In this document: positions 20,473-30,005 of the stretch, in pieces
Layout of the letters: every line of letters begins with the position of its first letter
Position numbering within the stretch: position 1 is the first letter of the stretch
Source of the DNA: Eubacterium sp.
Lineage (GTDB): Bacteria > Bacillota > Clostridia > Oscillospirales > Acutalibacteraceae
Length of the DNA stretch: 64,000 nt
Direction: 5' to 3'
Assembly: GCA_022511225.1 (NCBI GenBank)
Contig: JAFLRZ010000001.1
Span: forward strand, 62,001 to 126,000
Made by a program: the position numbers and the translations under genes
Notes under the pieces: generated by a model
Told to the model about the DNA's origin: nothing
Seen by the model: only the letters and a program-made list of their open reading frames with translations
Database searches by the model: none

Positions 20473-21906
20473 TCAATATTTGATTTCAACCTTGTTCATT
20501 CCCGTTTTGCCTGAATAGCTAACAATATCTTTTTCAGGAACGTAAATCAGCGTTTTTTTATCACTATTTTCAAAATCACTGTTCTGCTCCCATTCGAGTG
20601 TGAAAATACGTTTTTTCGAGTCTGTATGAATCGTCTTTATATCACCACATACGGCAACAGGATACGGTCTGTTAAATATGTTTACTAATTTTTCGTCCCT
20701 AAACTGCAGTCCCCAGTAAATACTGCTCCAGTGGTACTTTTCAAATATGCTCATAACATAATCTATATGCTCTATCCATTTTCCGCCAAGCGGACCTCCA
20801 CCACCCCATTCGCCAAAGATAACAGGGACGTTCATTTTTATCTGATTCTCTCTTATAGAGTCAAGAATTACTTTTATTCTTGAATCACTTGAATACTTGT
20901 TATAAAGCGGTGAATCAATAAAAATATCGTAAGCATGGGGAGAATAAATATAGTTATCCTTAATGCTTAAATTAAAGGGTATTCCGAGATTTGAATAGTA
21001 ATTATGCTCGAAAAAGCTGAACGTATCAGTGCCTATCAGCATATCCATCTTATCAATAAACGACTGATAATAATCCGAATTAAATGAGTGAGTATATTCC
21101 TCAAGACCGTTTATAGCAGTCCTAAAATTATCCTCATCGTCCATATATTTAAGAAGGCATTTCAAGCGCTTTGGAGTTTTGATTATAGACGCAATTTTTA
21201 AAGCCATTACAGCAAAAGCAATCTTGTCATTACTAAAGCGCTCAAAATATTTTTCGGGACTTATGTCATTATTAAAAGTAGTTTTTATAACATTTTTAAC
21301 TATCGACAAAAAGACATTTCGCCCGTTTTTATCAATATAAGGCTCATTAAAATAGTCAAGACCTATTATATTGTCAAATTCATTAAACTGAGAAGCAAAA
21401 TGCTTCCAAGCTCTCATAAACTTATCTTGTATACCGTCTGAATTATTCCAGAAATTTGAAAACATCTTTTGAACAGAGTTCATATAAAAATATCCCTCTG
21501 CCCAGACTGCAAACGGTTTCTTAGCCTTTAATCCCTTTTCTATCGCCCATTTAGGCGCACCGTCGCCAAAGTTATTAAAATCGGCAAATAAATCCTGATG
21601 CATATCAAGCAAAACGTAAATATCTGACTCACTGCATTTTTTGACAAATTTCTTACATTCTTCAATAAGCTCTGTGTTGTACTCATTTTCATGTGGTTCT
21701 AAAGCTGCCCACGTGATACCGAATCTTACGATATTAACGCCGCACGGCTTTATATGTTCAAAAAAGTGTTTAGAATTATTGTCAAATAAGTGCTTGAAAT
21801 TTTTGACTTTAGATTTTTTGATACATATATTTATTCCTCTGAAAATTCTTTGTCTGCCGTAATCATCCCTTATAATCAAGCCATCGGTGTGAAAAGTGTC
21901 CATCAT
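20473..21906 (-). CDS. GH5 family glycosidase, endoglycoceramidase-like
   Basis: This 477-residue (beta/alpha)8 glycoside hydrolase has clan GH-A signatures: GVNIVRFGITWAALEP, DMHQDLFADFNNFGDGAPKWA, the acid/base Glu in DYFNEPY (about residue 185) and the nucleophile Glu in VIFGEWGGGG (about 365). The HQD and GDGAP-WA pattern resembles endoglycoceramidase-type GH5 enzymes. There is no signal peptide, unlike typical secreted members, so an intracellular glycolipid or glycoside substrate is likelier. The start could be either of two adjacent ATGs after AAGGGG. Confidence 0.8.
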   Translation of the reverse strand: MMDTFHTDGLIIRDDYGRQRIFRGINICIKKSKVKNFKHLFDNNSKHFFEHIKPCGVNIVRFGITWAALEPHENEYNTELIEECKKFVKKCSESDIYVLLDMHQDLFADFNNFGDGAPKWAIEKGLKAKKPFAVWAEGYFYMNSVQKMFSNFWNNSDGIQDKFMRAWKHFASQFNEFDNIIGLDYFNEPYIDKNGRNVFLSIVKNVIKTTFNNDISPEKYFERFSNDKIAFAVMALKIASIIKTPKRLKCLLKYMDDEDNFRTAINGLEEYTHSFNSDYYQSFIDKMDMLIGTDTFSFFEHNYYSNLGIPFNLSIKDNYIYSPHAYDIFIDSPLYNKYSSDSRIKVILDSIRENQIKMNVPVIFGEWGGGGPLGGKWIEHIDYVMSIFEKYHWSSIYWGLQFRDEKLVNIFNRPYPVAVCGDIKTIHTDSKKRIFTLEWEQNSDFENSDKKTLIYVPEKDIVSYSGKTGMNKVEIKY

Positions 21907-21969
21907 TGCCCCTTATGATAAGAAAGAGCCTTCTATTAAAGAAAGCTCTTTGTTTGTCTTATTATGTAA

Positions 21970-24057
21970 TTATTCAGCGTCGGTTGAAGCTTCTTCTGCG
22001 GCTGCTTCTTCTGCAGGCTCCTCAGCAGCTTCTTCTGTAAGAGCAGGAATTGTCTCTTCAGGCTTTTCAAGAAGCTCTTTGATAGAAAGAGAAACCTTGT
22101 TCTTTTCAAAGTCAATGCCGATAATCTTAACATCAACCTCTTCGCCTACCTTAAGCACGTCAGCAGGTGTGTTGATTCTCTGCCAAGCAATCTGGCTGAT
22201 ATGAATCAAGCCCTCAATACCCGGAATAACACTTGCAAATGCGCCGAATGAAACAAGGCTTACAATCTTAGCTTTGCAGACAGTGCCGACAGGATAATCT
22301 CTCTTAAGAATCTCCCAAGGGTTGTCCTCAATCTTCTTGAAGCCGAGAGAAATCTTCTTAGTTTCCTGATCAAACTTCTTGACTGTAACCTCTACAACGT
22401 CACCAACGTTTACGATTTCTGATGGATGCTTAATACGATTCCATGAAAGCTCACTGATATGAATCATACCGTCTAAGCCGCCAATGTCTACAAAAGCACC
22501 ATAGCTTGTAAGTGACTTAACAGTACCGGTAATTTTCATACCCTCTTCAAGAGTAGCAAATAATGCTTCCTGCTGAGCTTTTCTTTCTTCGTTTGCAACG
22601 ACTTTGATAGAGCCTACAGCGTTGCGTCTTGCAGGCTTAAGGTCAACTACCTTGTAACGAACAGTTGTGCCCTTAAGAACGTCGAGCTCCTGATTGCGAG
22701 GAAGACCTGTAAGAGATGCAGGAACGAATACGCGAACACCGTTTGTTACTACAATTACGCCGCCGCGAACTACAGATACAACATTGCCCTCAAGCACTTC
22801 TTCTGATTCCTTGGCTGCAACGATGTCTTCCCAGCCCTGATACTGGTCAACAAGCTTCTTGGAAAGCTTGAGCACACCCTCGTTGTCATCAGTCTTAAGA
22901 ATAACAAGATTGAAGGTGTCGCCGATAGCAACAACATCCTCAGGCTTGTCAACCGGCTCTGACGAAAGATCATCAAGAGCAATTACACCGGTCTGCTTTC
23001 TGCCGTAAACCTCTACAAATACCTCTGTAGGAGTGATGTTTACAACAGTACCTTTAACTACCTTGCTGTTTTCATCTTCCCTGAATGATTCTTCAAGCAT
23101 TTCTTCGAAGGTTGCCTCACCATCAGCAGATGCTTTGACAGCAGCCTTATCGGCTTTATCAGCGGTATCTGCTGTCTCCACAACTACGTCAGTTGCTTCA
23201 ACTTCCTTTTCAATAATTTCTTCGGACATGGATTTTAGTACCTCCTTAATAATAACCGAGGGTGTAGAAGCCCCCGCAGTAACACCAACATTCTTGTAAG
23301 AGCTCAAATCAATCTGCCTAAGCTCATCAGCCGTTTCAATGAGAAAGGTATCTGCATTTGCAAGGCACACATCTCTGAGCTTACAAGTATTTGATGAATG
23401 GCGACCGCCGATGACAATCATTACATCAACATTCTTTGATAACGTTTCTGCTTCATCCTGTCTATCTGCAGTAGCATTACATATTGTACTATAAATTCTG
23501 CAATTTGTATATAGTTTTTTTAGAATTTTCTCACATTTTTTCCATTCTTTTAGGGAAAAAGTGGTTTGAGAGACACAAATTAGTGAAATTTTTTCACATA
23601 ATTTGTTATTTTCTAATATATTTTTTAATTCTTCTTCGTTTTTGAAAACGAAACTCTCGCCTTTGCAGTATGAGCGGATGCCTAAAACCTCGGGATGATT
23701 TTTATCTCCTGCAATAAGCGTTACCGTTCCTTGCTCCTGTTCTGAAACAATCTTATGTATCTTAAGTACAAAGGGACAGGTTGCGTTTACGTATTTAATT
23801 TTGCTGTTATTTGCTTCGTCAATTACCTCTTTTTCAACTCCGTGGGTGCGAATTATAACGGTATAGCCTTCAGGACATTCTGAAATACTGTTTATAATCT
23901 TCACACCCTTACTCTCTAAATCTGATACAAGCTGAGAGTTGTGAATAATAGGACCGAGTGTGCATACCTTTTCGCCCTTTTCTACGAGCTCATAAACGAG
24001 ATTAACTGCTCTGTCAACACCAAAGCAAAAGCCTGCCGTCTTTGCAAGAGTTACCAT
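21970..24057 (-). CDS. ispH: 4-hydroxy-3-methylbut-2-enyl diphosphate reductase fused to ribosomal protein S1
   Basis: The first 280 residues are IspH, the last enzyme of the MEP isoprenoid pathway. Its three [4Fe-4S] cysteines are in GFCFGV (Cys11), NATCPF (Cys94) and TICNATADRQ (Cys193). After an acidic linker come four S1 RNA-binding domains (for example GMKITGTVKSLTSYGAFVDIGGLDGMIHISELSW), ending in a Glu/Ala-rich tail. This IspH-S1 fusion is known in Clostridia. It shares one base with the end of plsC, so the two are translationally coupled in the HI0933/cmk/plsC/ispH operon. Confidence 0.95.
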   Translation of the reverse strand: MVTLAKTAGFCFGVDRAVNLVYELVEKGEKVCTLGPIIHNSQLVSDLESKGVKIINSISECPEGYTVIIRTHGVEKEVIDEANNSKIKYVNATCPFVLKIHKIVSEQEQGTVTLIAGDKNHPEVLGIRSYCKGESFVFKNEEELKNILENNKLCEKISLICVSQTTFSLKEWKKCEKILKKLYTNCRIYSTICNATADRQDEAETLSKNVDVMIVIGGRHSSNTCKLRDVCLANADTFLIETADELRQIDLSSYKNVGVTAGASTPSVIIKEVLKSMSEEIIEKEVEATDVVVETADTADKADKAAVKASADGEATFEEMLEESFREDENSKVVKGTVVNITPTEVFVEVYGRKQTGVIALDDLSSEPVDKPEDVVAIGDTFNLVILKTDDNEGVLKLSKKLVDQYQGWEDIVAAKESEEVLEGNVVSVVRGGVIVVTNGVRVFVPASLTGLPRNQELDVLKGTTVRYKVVDLKPARRNAVGSIKVVANEERKAQQEALFATLEEGMKITGTVKSLTSYGAFVDIGGLDGMIHISELSWNRIKHPSEIVNVGDVVEVTVKKFDQETKKISLGFKKIEDNPWEILKRDYPVGTVCKAKIVSLVSFGAFASVIPGIEGLIHISQIAWQRINTPADVLKVGEEVDVKIIGIDFEKNKVSLSIKELLEKPEETIPALTEEAAEEPAEEAAAEEASTDAE

Positions 24058-24707
24058 TACTTTCTTTCAGCCTCCCAAAGCTCTGTTATGCGATCCATAA
24101 CCATATTGGCGGCATCTTTTATATCGTGAGGTCCGAGTTCATCCTTATCAAGCCCCATTTCTGCAGAAGTAATAATTTTTCCGTATGATACGGTTACCTG
24201 CTTGCCTGCTTTAATTTTTCCGTCACAGCAAATAGCTACAGGTAAAACGTCAGCTCCTGTTGCTTTTGCGATTACTGCAACCCCTGCCTTTGCTCTCTGC
24301 GGAACTCCGTCTTTATCCTTGATTCTTTTACCCTCAGGGCAGATAGCCATAACGTGACCCTCTTCAAGAATTTTAATGCCGTAATCTATAGCAGAAGTGT
24401 CACCCTTTCCTCTTTTAACGGGAAAGCCATACATATGAGTAATAAACCAAGCGGCAATAGGATTTTTGAAAAGCTCAACCTTAGCCATAAAATGAAGAGG
24501 CGGAACGTTCTTAGGGCAGGCAACAAACACCGGATCAAAAGCACAAGTGTGGTTGATTGCGACTATGTATTTCGTATTATCTGTCGGTACGTTTTCAAGT
24601 CCCTTGAACTTAATTTTGTAGAGAAGCTTAACAAGAGGTCTGAAAACGGCCTTGATGAAATTGTACATTTTATAGTGTTTTACCTGTGTATAATCAAATT
24701 CTTTCAC
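24057..24707 (-). CDS. plsC: 1-acyl-sn-glycerol-3-phosphate acyltransferase
   Basis: This 216-residue acyltransferase forms phosphatidic acid from lysophosphatidic acid at the membrane. The HX4D catalytic motif is NHTCAFDPVF, and the substrate-binding motif is CPEGKR. It overlaps cmk by 4 bp and ispH by 1 bp in a conserved Clostridial operon. Confidence 0.93.
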   Translation of the reverse strand: MKEFDYTQVKHYKMYNFIKAVFRPLVKLLYKIKFKGLENVPTDNTKYIVAINHTCAFDPVFVACPKNVPPLHFMAKVELFKNPIAAWFITHMYGFPVKRGKGDTSAIDYGIKILEEGHVMAICPEGKRIKDKDGVPQRAKAGVAVIAKATGADVLPVAICCDGKIKAGKQVTVSYGKIITSAEMGLDKDELGPHDIKDAANMVMDRITELWEAERK

Positions 24708-25369
24708 TGCAGTTTCTCCTTTATCGTATTAATTATTAAATCAATTGATTCTTCAAGCGTAAGGTCAGAAGTATCCGCCATTATTGAATCATCAGTCGGC
24801 TTCAGAGGAGCAATTTCACGATGAGAATCCTGATAATCTCTTTGATTCACGTCTTTAAGCACGTCATCAAAGCTTACCATCTCGCCCTTTTCAACAAGCT
24901 CCTTATATCTTCTTTCGGCTCTGCGCTCCGGAGAGGCAAAGAGAAAAATCTTGCACTGTGCGTCAGGCAAAACTACTGTAGCTATATCTCTGCCATCCAT
25001 AATAACGTTATTTTCTTTTGCTATATTCCTTTGCAAATCGAGCAAATATGCTCTTACCTCAGGAATAGCTGAAACCTTTGATGCACCCATTGAAATTTCA
25101 GGCGTTCTGATAAAAGCAGAAACATCGCTGCCGTTGAGATAAACGCACTGTGTACCGTCAAAATCAAAGCCTAAATTAACCTCGATTGAAGAAAGAGAAG
25201 CAATAATTTTTTCGGTATCATCAATAATTCCCTCTCTTACTGCATTAAGGGCAATCGTTCGGTAAAGTGCACCGGTATCAACGTAAATAAAGCCAAATGC
25301 CTTTGCTGCAGCTTTGGCAATTGTGGACTTTCCTGCTCCCGCCGGACCGTCTATTGCAACATTAAACAT
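24704..25369 (-). CDS. cmk: Cytidylate kinase
   Basis: This 221-residue P-loop kinase phosphorylates CMP and dCMP. The Walker A motif is IDGPAGAGKST at the N-terminus. DTGALYRTIAL, MDGRDIATVV and RAERRYKEL are further family motifs. It lies 12 bp after the HI0933-like gene and overlaps plsC. Confidence 0.96.
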   Translation of the reverse strand: MFNVAIDGPAGAGKSTIAKAAAKAFGFIYVDTGALYRTIALNAVREGIIDDTEKIIASLSSIEVNLGFDFDGTQCVYLNGSDVSAFIRTPEISMGASKVSAIPEVRAYLLDLQRNIAKENNVIMDGRDIATVVLPDAQCKIFLFASPERRAERRYKELVEKGEMVSFDDVLKDVNQRDYQDSHREIAPLKPTDDSIMADTSDLTLEESIDLIINTIKEKLQ

Positions 25370-25381
25370 AACTATATCTCC

Positions 25382-26605
25382 TTACATATTTTCAGCACAT
25401 AGGTTAGCTGTAGAAAAAGCTATTTGCAGATTGAAGCCGCCCGTATATGCATCAACGTCAATGACCTCTCCTGCAAAATAAAGATTGTCAACAAGTTTTG
25501 AACGCATAGTTTTAGGATCTATTTCACTGACGCTGACACCGCCGGAAGTGACGATTGCTTCTTCTACGCTCCTGAAATCACTTATGTCAACTTGAAAGTT
25601 CTTTATCAGCCTTACAAGCTCTAATCTTTGTTCACGGCTAATCTGATTTACCTTTGCCGAAGGCTCAATTCCGCTAAGTAAAACTATAACAGGAATAAGC
25701 TTTTTAGGCAACAATTTTGACAAAGAATTTATAAAATTTTTGTTCGAAAGCTCTGAAAAATCCCTGAGAATTCTTTTATCAAGTGTAATCTCGTCAAGAG
25801 CAGGCTTAAGGTCAATAAAAATTCTATACTTACGCTTTCCCATATTCCTGATATGGCTTGATGCAGACAGAATTACAGGCCCCGAAAGACCGAAATGCGT
25901 AAAAATCATTTCACCGAAATCTTTGTATATTTCCTTATTATCTTCAAAAAGCTTAACAGATATATTCTTAAGTGACAAGCCCTGAAGCTTAGAAATAAAA
26001 TTGTTCGGACACACCAGCGGTACAAGACTCGGCTTAATAGGTGTAACGGTATGGCCTACAGACCTTGCAAGAATATAGCCGTCGCCTGTTGAGCCTGTCA
26101 TAGGATAGCTCTTACCTCCCGTGCATATTGCAACCGCGTCGCACTGTACACGAGAGTTATCCTCTAAAATAACAGAAGTAATGGCATTATCATTCATCTC
26201 AAAAGCTTTTGCCGTGCCTGTAATTATTTTAGCTCCGCTGTTTTTGCAGTAGCCGACAAGTGCATCAACAATATCAACTGCCTTGTCGCTGACGGGGAAA
26301 ACACGATTCCCTCTTTCGATTTTAAGAGGAACACCAAGTTCTTCAAAAAGCGCCATAGTGTCATAAGGCATAAAGGAGGAAAAGGCTGAATAAAGAAATC
26401 TCGGATTAGTCGGTACGTTGTCAATAAGCTCGTTTAGTTCGAAGGTCGCATTAGTAACGTTGCATCTGCCTTTGCCCGTAATCATAAGTTTTCTTGCAGG
26501 TCTTGGCATTTTTTCTATAACAGTAACATCATTACCTTTTAATGCGCTTTTAGCCGCGCAAAGAAGTCCTGCTGCACCGCCGCCTATTATTACGATTTTC
26601 TTCAC
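25382..26605 (-). CDS. HI0933-like flavoprotein (NAD(P)/FAD-dependent oxidoreductase)
   Basis: This 407-residue flavoprotein has the N-terminal FAD-binding motif VIIGGGAAGLLCAAK and the family signature ARKLMITGKGRCNVTN. It also has the C-terminal block TSGGVSVSEIDPKTMRSKLVDNLYFAGEVIDVDAYTGGFNLQIA. The reaction of this widespread family is not settled. It heads the operon with cmk, plsC and ispH-S1. Confidence 0.92.
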   Translation of the reverse strand: MKKIVIIGGGAAGLLCAAKSALKGNDVTVIEKMPRPARKLMITGKGRCNVTNATFELNELIDNVPTNPRFLYSAFSSFMPYDTMALFEELGVPLKIERGNRVFPVSDKAVDIVDALVGYCKNSGAKIITGTAKAFEMNDNAITSVILEDNSRVQCDAVAICTGGKSYPMTGSTGDGYILARSVGHTVTPIKPSLVPLVCPNNFISKLQGLSLKNISVKLFEDNKEIYKDFGEMIFTHFGLSGPVILSASSHIRNMGKRKYRIFIDLKPALDEITLDKRILRDFSELSNKNFINSLSKLLPKKLIPVIVLLSGIEPSAKVNQISREQRLELVRLIKNFQVDISDFRSVEEAIVTSGGVSVSEIDPKTMRSKLVDNLYFAGEVIDVDAYTGGFNLQIAFSTANLCAENM

Positions 26606-26635
26606 CTTACTCCCTCCTTTTAATTTTGATGTTTG

Positions 26636-28525
26636 TTAATTTTCGGAAAGCTCTTCAAGTTCCGTAGCAGTCTGCTCCCACTCAGCGTAAAGTTCATCTC
26701 TCTTGGCTGTAAGCTCTTCAAGCTTTTCGGTAAGAGCCATTAACTCTTCATAATGTGCTGAGTTGAGTGCATCCTGCGTTTCTTCTATATCTTGCTCAAG
26801 AAGCTCAATTGCCGACTCTAAATTTTTGCTTTTTGTTGTGAGCTTTCTTATATTGCTCTGCCGTTCTTTTTTCAGTTTATAATCATTAGTCTTAGGCTTT
26901 TCCACAACTGTCTTTTGCGGCTCAGCTTTATATCTATGCTCGGCATAATCATCGTAGTTTCCTAAATATTTATTACACTTCTCAGGTGTAAGCTCGATAA
27001 TCCTTGTAGCAAGCTTATTAATAAAATATCTGTCGTGCGAAACAATAAGCATTGTGCCTTGGTAATTGAGAAGAGTATTTTCAAGCTCTTCTCTTGAAAG
27101 AGCGTCAAGGTGATTAGTAGGCTCGTCAAGCAGAAGAAAATTATGCCCACCGAGCATAAGCTTAAGAAGTGCAACTCTTGCTCTCTCTCCTCCTGAGCAA
27201 AATTCAAGCTTTTTGAACACTTCCTCACCTTTAAAGAGAAAGGCGGCAAGCGCATTTCTTACGCTTGTTTCTGTCATAAAGGGGAACGCAGTCCAGACCT
27301 CATTTATAACAGTTTTGCTTAAATCAAGCTTTTCCTGCACCTGATCAAAGTAACCTGTCATCAACGATGCCCCAAAGGAAAACGAGCCATTGTCACGATT
27401 AAGGTCGCCCATAAGGATTTTTAAAAGAGTAGTTTTTCCGCATCCGTTATCTCCCAAAAGAAAAACTCTTTCTCCCCTTTTTATATGAAACGATGCATTT
27501 TTGAATATTTCTCTGCCGTTGAAGGATTTTGAAATACCGTCAGCAAAGAGAACATCCTCGCCTGAAATACATTTCGGTGTAAAATTAAATCTTATTTTTT
27601 GAACCTTACTGTCAGGTACTACAAGCTGAGCCTTAATTCGCTCAACAACCTTTTCCTTGCTTTCGGCTGTTTTTATATTCTTTTCTCTGTTCCAGCGGCG
27701 TTGCTGCTCGATAATACCCTCAAGCCGCTCAATCTCCTTCATATCGTTATTATACTTCTCTTCTATTGCTTTTTGCTCTGCTTCTTTCTTTTTAAGAAAG
27801 GTTGAGTAATTTCCAATATAAGAACGACATTTTTTGTTTTCTATCTCAATAGTTTTATTCGTTATTTTATCAAGAAAATATCTGTCATGACTGATAACAA
27901 GGCAGGCGCCGTTAAAGTTTTTGAGAAATTCCTCAAGCCATTGAATTGCACTGATGTCAAGATGGTTTGTAGGCTCATCAAGAAGAAGAAAGTCAGCCTT
28001 TGAAAGAAGAAGCTTTGCAAGAATCAGCTTTGAACGCTGACCACCTGACAGCTTTGCTGTAGGCTTATCAAAATCCTCCTCAGTAAATCCGAGACCGATG
28101 AGTGCAGATCTCGTCATAGATTTATAGGTAAGACCTCCGTTTTGCGAAAACTTGTCAGTAAGATAGTCCTGTCTTTCGATAAGAGTGTGGTCGGTTTCTA
28201 TGCTCAGTCTGTCTGCAATCGCTTCGAGCTCATGCTCCATTTCGATTAAATCATCAAAAACAGAAACAAGTTCGTTCCAGATAGTCTTATTATCCGAGCA
28301 AGTATGCTGCTGCATATAGCCGAGCCGTACATTTTTAGACACAAAGCAGTTACCGCTGTCAGAGATGTATTCGCCTGTTATGATTTTGAACAATGAAGTT
28401 TTTCCTGCTCCGTTTACACCGACAAGTCCGACCTTTTCATTGTCCTTAATATCAAAGCTGACATTCTCAAACAAGGTATTTTCGCCAAATGACAATGTTA
28501 AATTTTGCACATCAAGTACATTCAT
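26636..28525 (-). CDS. ABC-F family ATP-binding protein
   Basis: This 629-residue soluble protein has two ABC ATPase domains. The Walker A motifs are GVNGAGKTS (about residue 36) and GDNGCGKTT, the signatures are LSGGQRSKL and CSGGERARV, and the Walker B motifs are LLLDEPTNHLD in both halves. An arm/linker rich in charged helices joins them, and a C-terminal coiled coil follows. ABC-F proteins act on the ribosome in translation or antibiotic protection. There is no transmembrane domain. It lies 30 bp upstream of the HI0933-like gene. A housekeeping role is as likely as resistance. Confidence 0.93.
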   Translation of the reverse strand: MNVLDVQNLTLSFGENTLFENVSFDIKDNEKVGLVGVNGAGKTSLFKIITGEYISDSGNCFVSKNVRLGYMQQHTCSDNKTIWNELVSVFDDLIEMEHELEAIADRLSIETDHTLIERQDYLTDKFSQNGGLTYKSMTRSALIGLGFTEEDFDKPTAKLSGGQRSKLILAKLLLSKADFLLLDEPTNHLDISAIQWLEEFLKNFNGACLVISHDRYFLDKITNKTIEIENKKCRSYIGNYSTFLKKKEAEQKAIEEKYNNDMKEIERLEGIIEQQRRWNREKNIKTAESKEKVVERIKAQLVVPDSKVQKIRFNFTPKCISGEDVLFADGISKSFNGREIFKNASFHIKRGERVFLLGDNGCGKTTLLKILMGDLNRDNGSFSFGASLMTGYFDQVQEKLDLSKTVINEVWTAFPFMTETSVRNALAAFLFKGEEVFKKLEFCSGGERARVALLKLMLGGHNFLLLDEPTNHLDALSREELENTLLNYQGTMLIVSHDRYFINKLATRIIELTPEKCNKYLGNYDDYAEHRYKAEPQKTVVEKPKTNDYKLKKERQSNIRKLTTKSKNLESAIELLEQDIEETQDALNSAHYEELMALTEKLEELTAKRDELYAEWEQTATELEELSEN

Positions 28526-28572
28526 AATAATTAAACTCCAAAAATATTGAATATATTTTACACTATTTTTTA

Positions 28573-28601
28573 TTGAAAGTATAGTGAAAATTTGCTATTA
28601 T
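28573..28601 (+). promoter_or_regulatory. manA promoter
   Basis: TTGAAA (28573-28578), a 17-bp spacer and TATTAT (28596-28601) lie about 30 bp before the manA ATG. Confidence 0.65.
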
Positions 28602-28631
28602 ATTAAATAAATAATTATAACGGAGAAAAAA

Positions 28632-29585
28632 ATGGAAATATTAAAGCTTAAACCTGTATTTAAGGACTACATCTGGGGCGGTCAAAGGCTGAAAACCGAT
28701 TTTGCTTTTGAAAGCGACTATGAAAAGCTTGCTGAAGGCTGGATGCTTTCATGTCATAAAGACGGAATGAATACAATTGAAAACGGAGAGTACAAGGGCG
28801 AAACACTTGACAGTGTTATAGAAAAGCTTGGCAAAGAAAATATAGTGGGTAAAAGAAGCCTCGATTTTCCTTACTTCCCTGTGTTAATCAAGCTTATTGA
28901 CGCTAAAGATAATCTTTCTATTCAGGTGCATCCTGACAATGAGTATGCAAAAAGAGTTGAAGGCGAGTTCGGCAAAACCGAAATATGGTACGTTCTTGAT
29001 GCAACCGATGATGCGCAGCTCGTGTACGGTTTTAAGGACAAAATCAGTAGTGATGAATTCAGAAAAGCTATTGAAGAAAATACTCTTATGGACGTGCTCA
29101 ACAGCGTCAAGGTTAAAAAGGGTGATTTGTTCTTTATTGAGGCCGGCACTGTACACGCAATAGGTAAAGGCACGCTTATTGCAGAAATTCAGCAAAATTC
29201 AAATTCTACGTACCGAGTATATGATTACGGCAGACTTGGTGCTGACGGCAAGCCGAGAGAGCTTCATATTGACAAGGCAGTTGACGTGTCGGTTACGGAG
29301 CCTCCGAAGTATGAAATAAAGCCTTTCGGAGATACTGTTATCAGTGACAATGCAGACTCGACACTTCTTACTAAATGCGATTTGTTTACAGTAAATCATT
29401 ACGACGTTAAAACAAGCATAAAGCTTACGGCAAATGATGAAAGCTTCAATCACGTTCTTGTTGTAAATGGAGAAGGAAGCATTAATGATACGGCTTTTAA
29501 TAAAGGCGACAGCTTTTTCGTTCCTGCCGGATACGGTGAATATACAATAAGTGGTAATTGCGAAGTAATTATTACAAATATTTAA
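28632..29585 (+). CDS. manA: Mannose-6-phosphate isomerase, class I
   Basis: This 317-residue cupin-fold zinc enzyme interconverts mannose 6-phosphate and fructose 6-phosphate. The zinc site is seen in LSIQVHPDNEYA and in the downstream GTVHAIGKGTLIAEIQQNSNSTYRVYDYGR. It is preceded by CGGAG and its own promoter and followed by a strong terminator, so it is monocistronic. Confidence 0.95.
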   Translation: MEILKLKPVFKDYIWGGQRLKTDFAFESDYEKLAEGWMLSCHKDGMNTIENGEYKGETLDSVIEKLGKENIVGKRSLDFPYFPVLIKLIDAKDNLSIQVHPDNEYAKRVEGEFGKTEIWYVLDATDDAQLVYGFKDKISSDEFRKAIEENTLMDVLNSVKVKKGDLFFIEAGTVHAIGKGTLIAEIQQNSNSTYRVYDYGRLGADGKPRELHIDKAVDVSVTEPPKYEIKPFGDTVISDNADSTLLTKCDLFTVNHYDVKTSIKLTANDESFNHVLVVNGEGSINDTAFNKGDSFFVPAGYGEYTISGNCEVIITNI

Positions 29586-29597
29586 CTTTACGAATAA

Positions 29598-29632
29598 AAA
29601 GTCACAGATGGTGCAATACTATCTGTGACTTT
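29598..29632 (+). terminator. manA terminator
   Basis: AAAGTCACAGAT pairs with ATCTGTGACTTT around an 11-nt loop, followed by ATTATTT. Confidence 0.85.
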
Positions 29633-29651
29633 ATTATTTAGAGGTGATAAT

Positions 29652-29855
29652 ATGAAGGTAATTAATAACATAGCCCTGATTCTTACCATAATCGGCGGAA
29701 TTAACTGGGGACTTATCGGACTATTCAAATTTGATTTAGTTGCATGGATTTTCTCAGGACAGGACTCCGTAATGTCAAGAATCATTTACAGTCTGGTAGG
29801 CTTAGCGGCAATATGGTGCATTAGCCTGTTATTTACTAACAGAACAGCTGACTAA
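29652..29855 (+). CDS. DUF378 small membrane protein
   Basis: This 67-residue protein has two hydrophobic segments (INNIALILTIIGGINWGLIGLF and IIYSLVGLAAIWCISLLF). It carries the DUF378 signature GGINWGLIGLF-FDLVAWIF. The function is unknown. The ATG at 29652 follows GAGGTGAT. It lies just after the manA terminator and ends at the second copy of the dispersed repeat. Confidence 0.85.
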   Translation: MKVINNIALILTIIGGINWGLIGLFKFDLVAWIFSGQDSVMSRIIYSLVGLAAIWCISLLFTNRTAD

Positions 29856-29870
29856 TGTTGAATAAAAGTC

Positions 29871-29984
29871 AAAAAGTGCGAGCACTCAATGTTCTCGCAC
29901 TTTTTCTTTTCATTATATAATGTGCTTCGCACATAAAACGATGTGGGCACCGTTCCTTACGGAGAAATTACATTCAATACATTT
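29871..29984 (+). repeat. Dispersed structured repeat, copy 2
   Basis: It repeats the element at 732-846 in the same order: terminator-like stem (one mismatch, 29871-29885 with 29891-29905), GTGC-TTC-GCAC hairpin, CGATG block, TTACGGAGAA and ATTCAATACATT. It again lies between two convergent genes. Confidence 0.7.
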
Positions 29985-30005
29985 TTTGGCGTACTTATGC
30001 ACCTT

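Noticed and set aside
22770-23299. Opposite-strand and out-of-frame open frames inside the ispH-S1 gene and other long genes
   Set aside because: They lie wholly inside well-supported genes, show biased shadow composition and have no ribosome binding sites.
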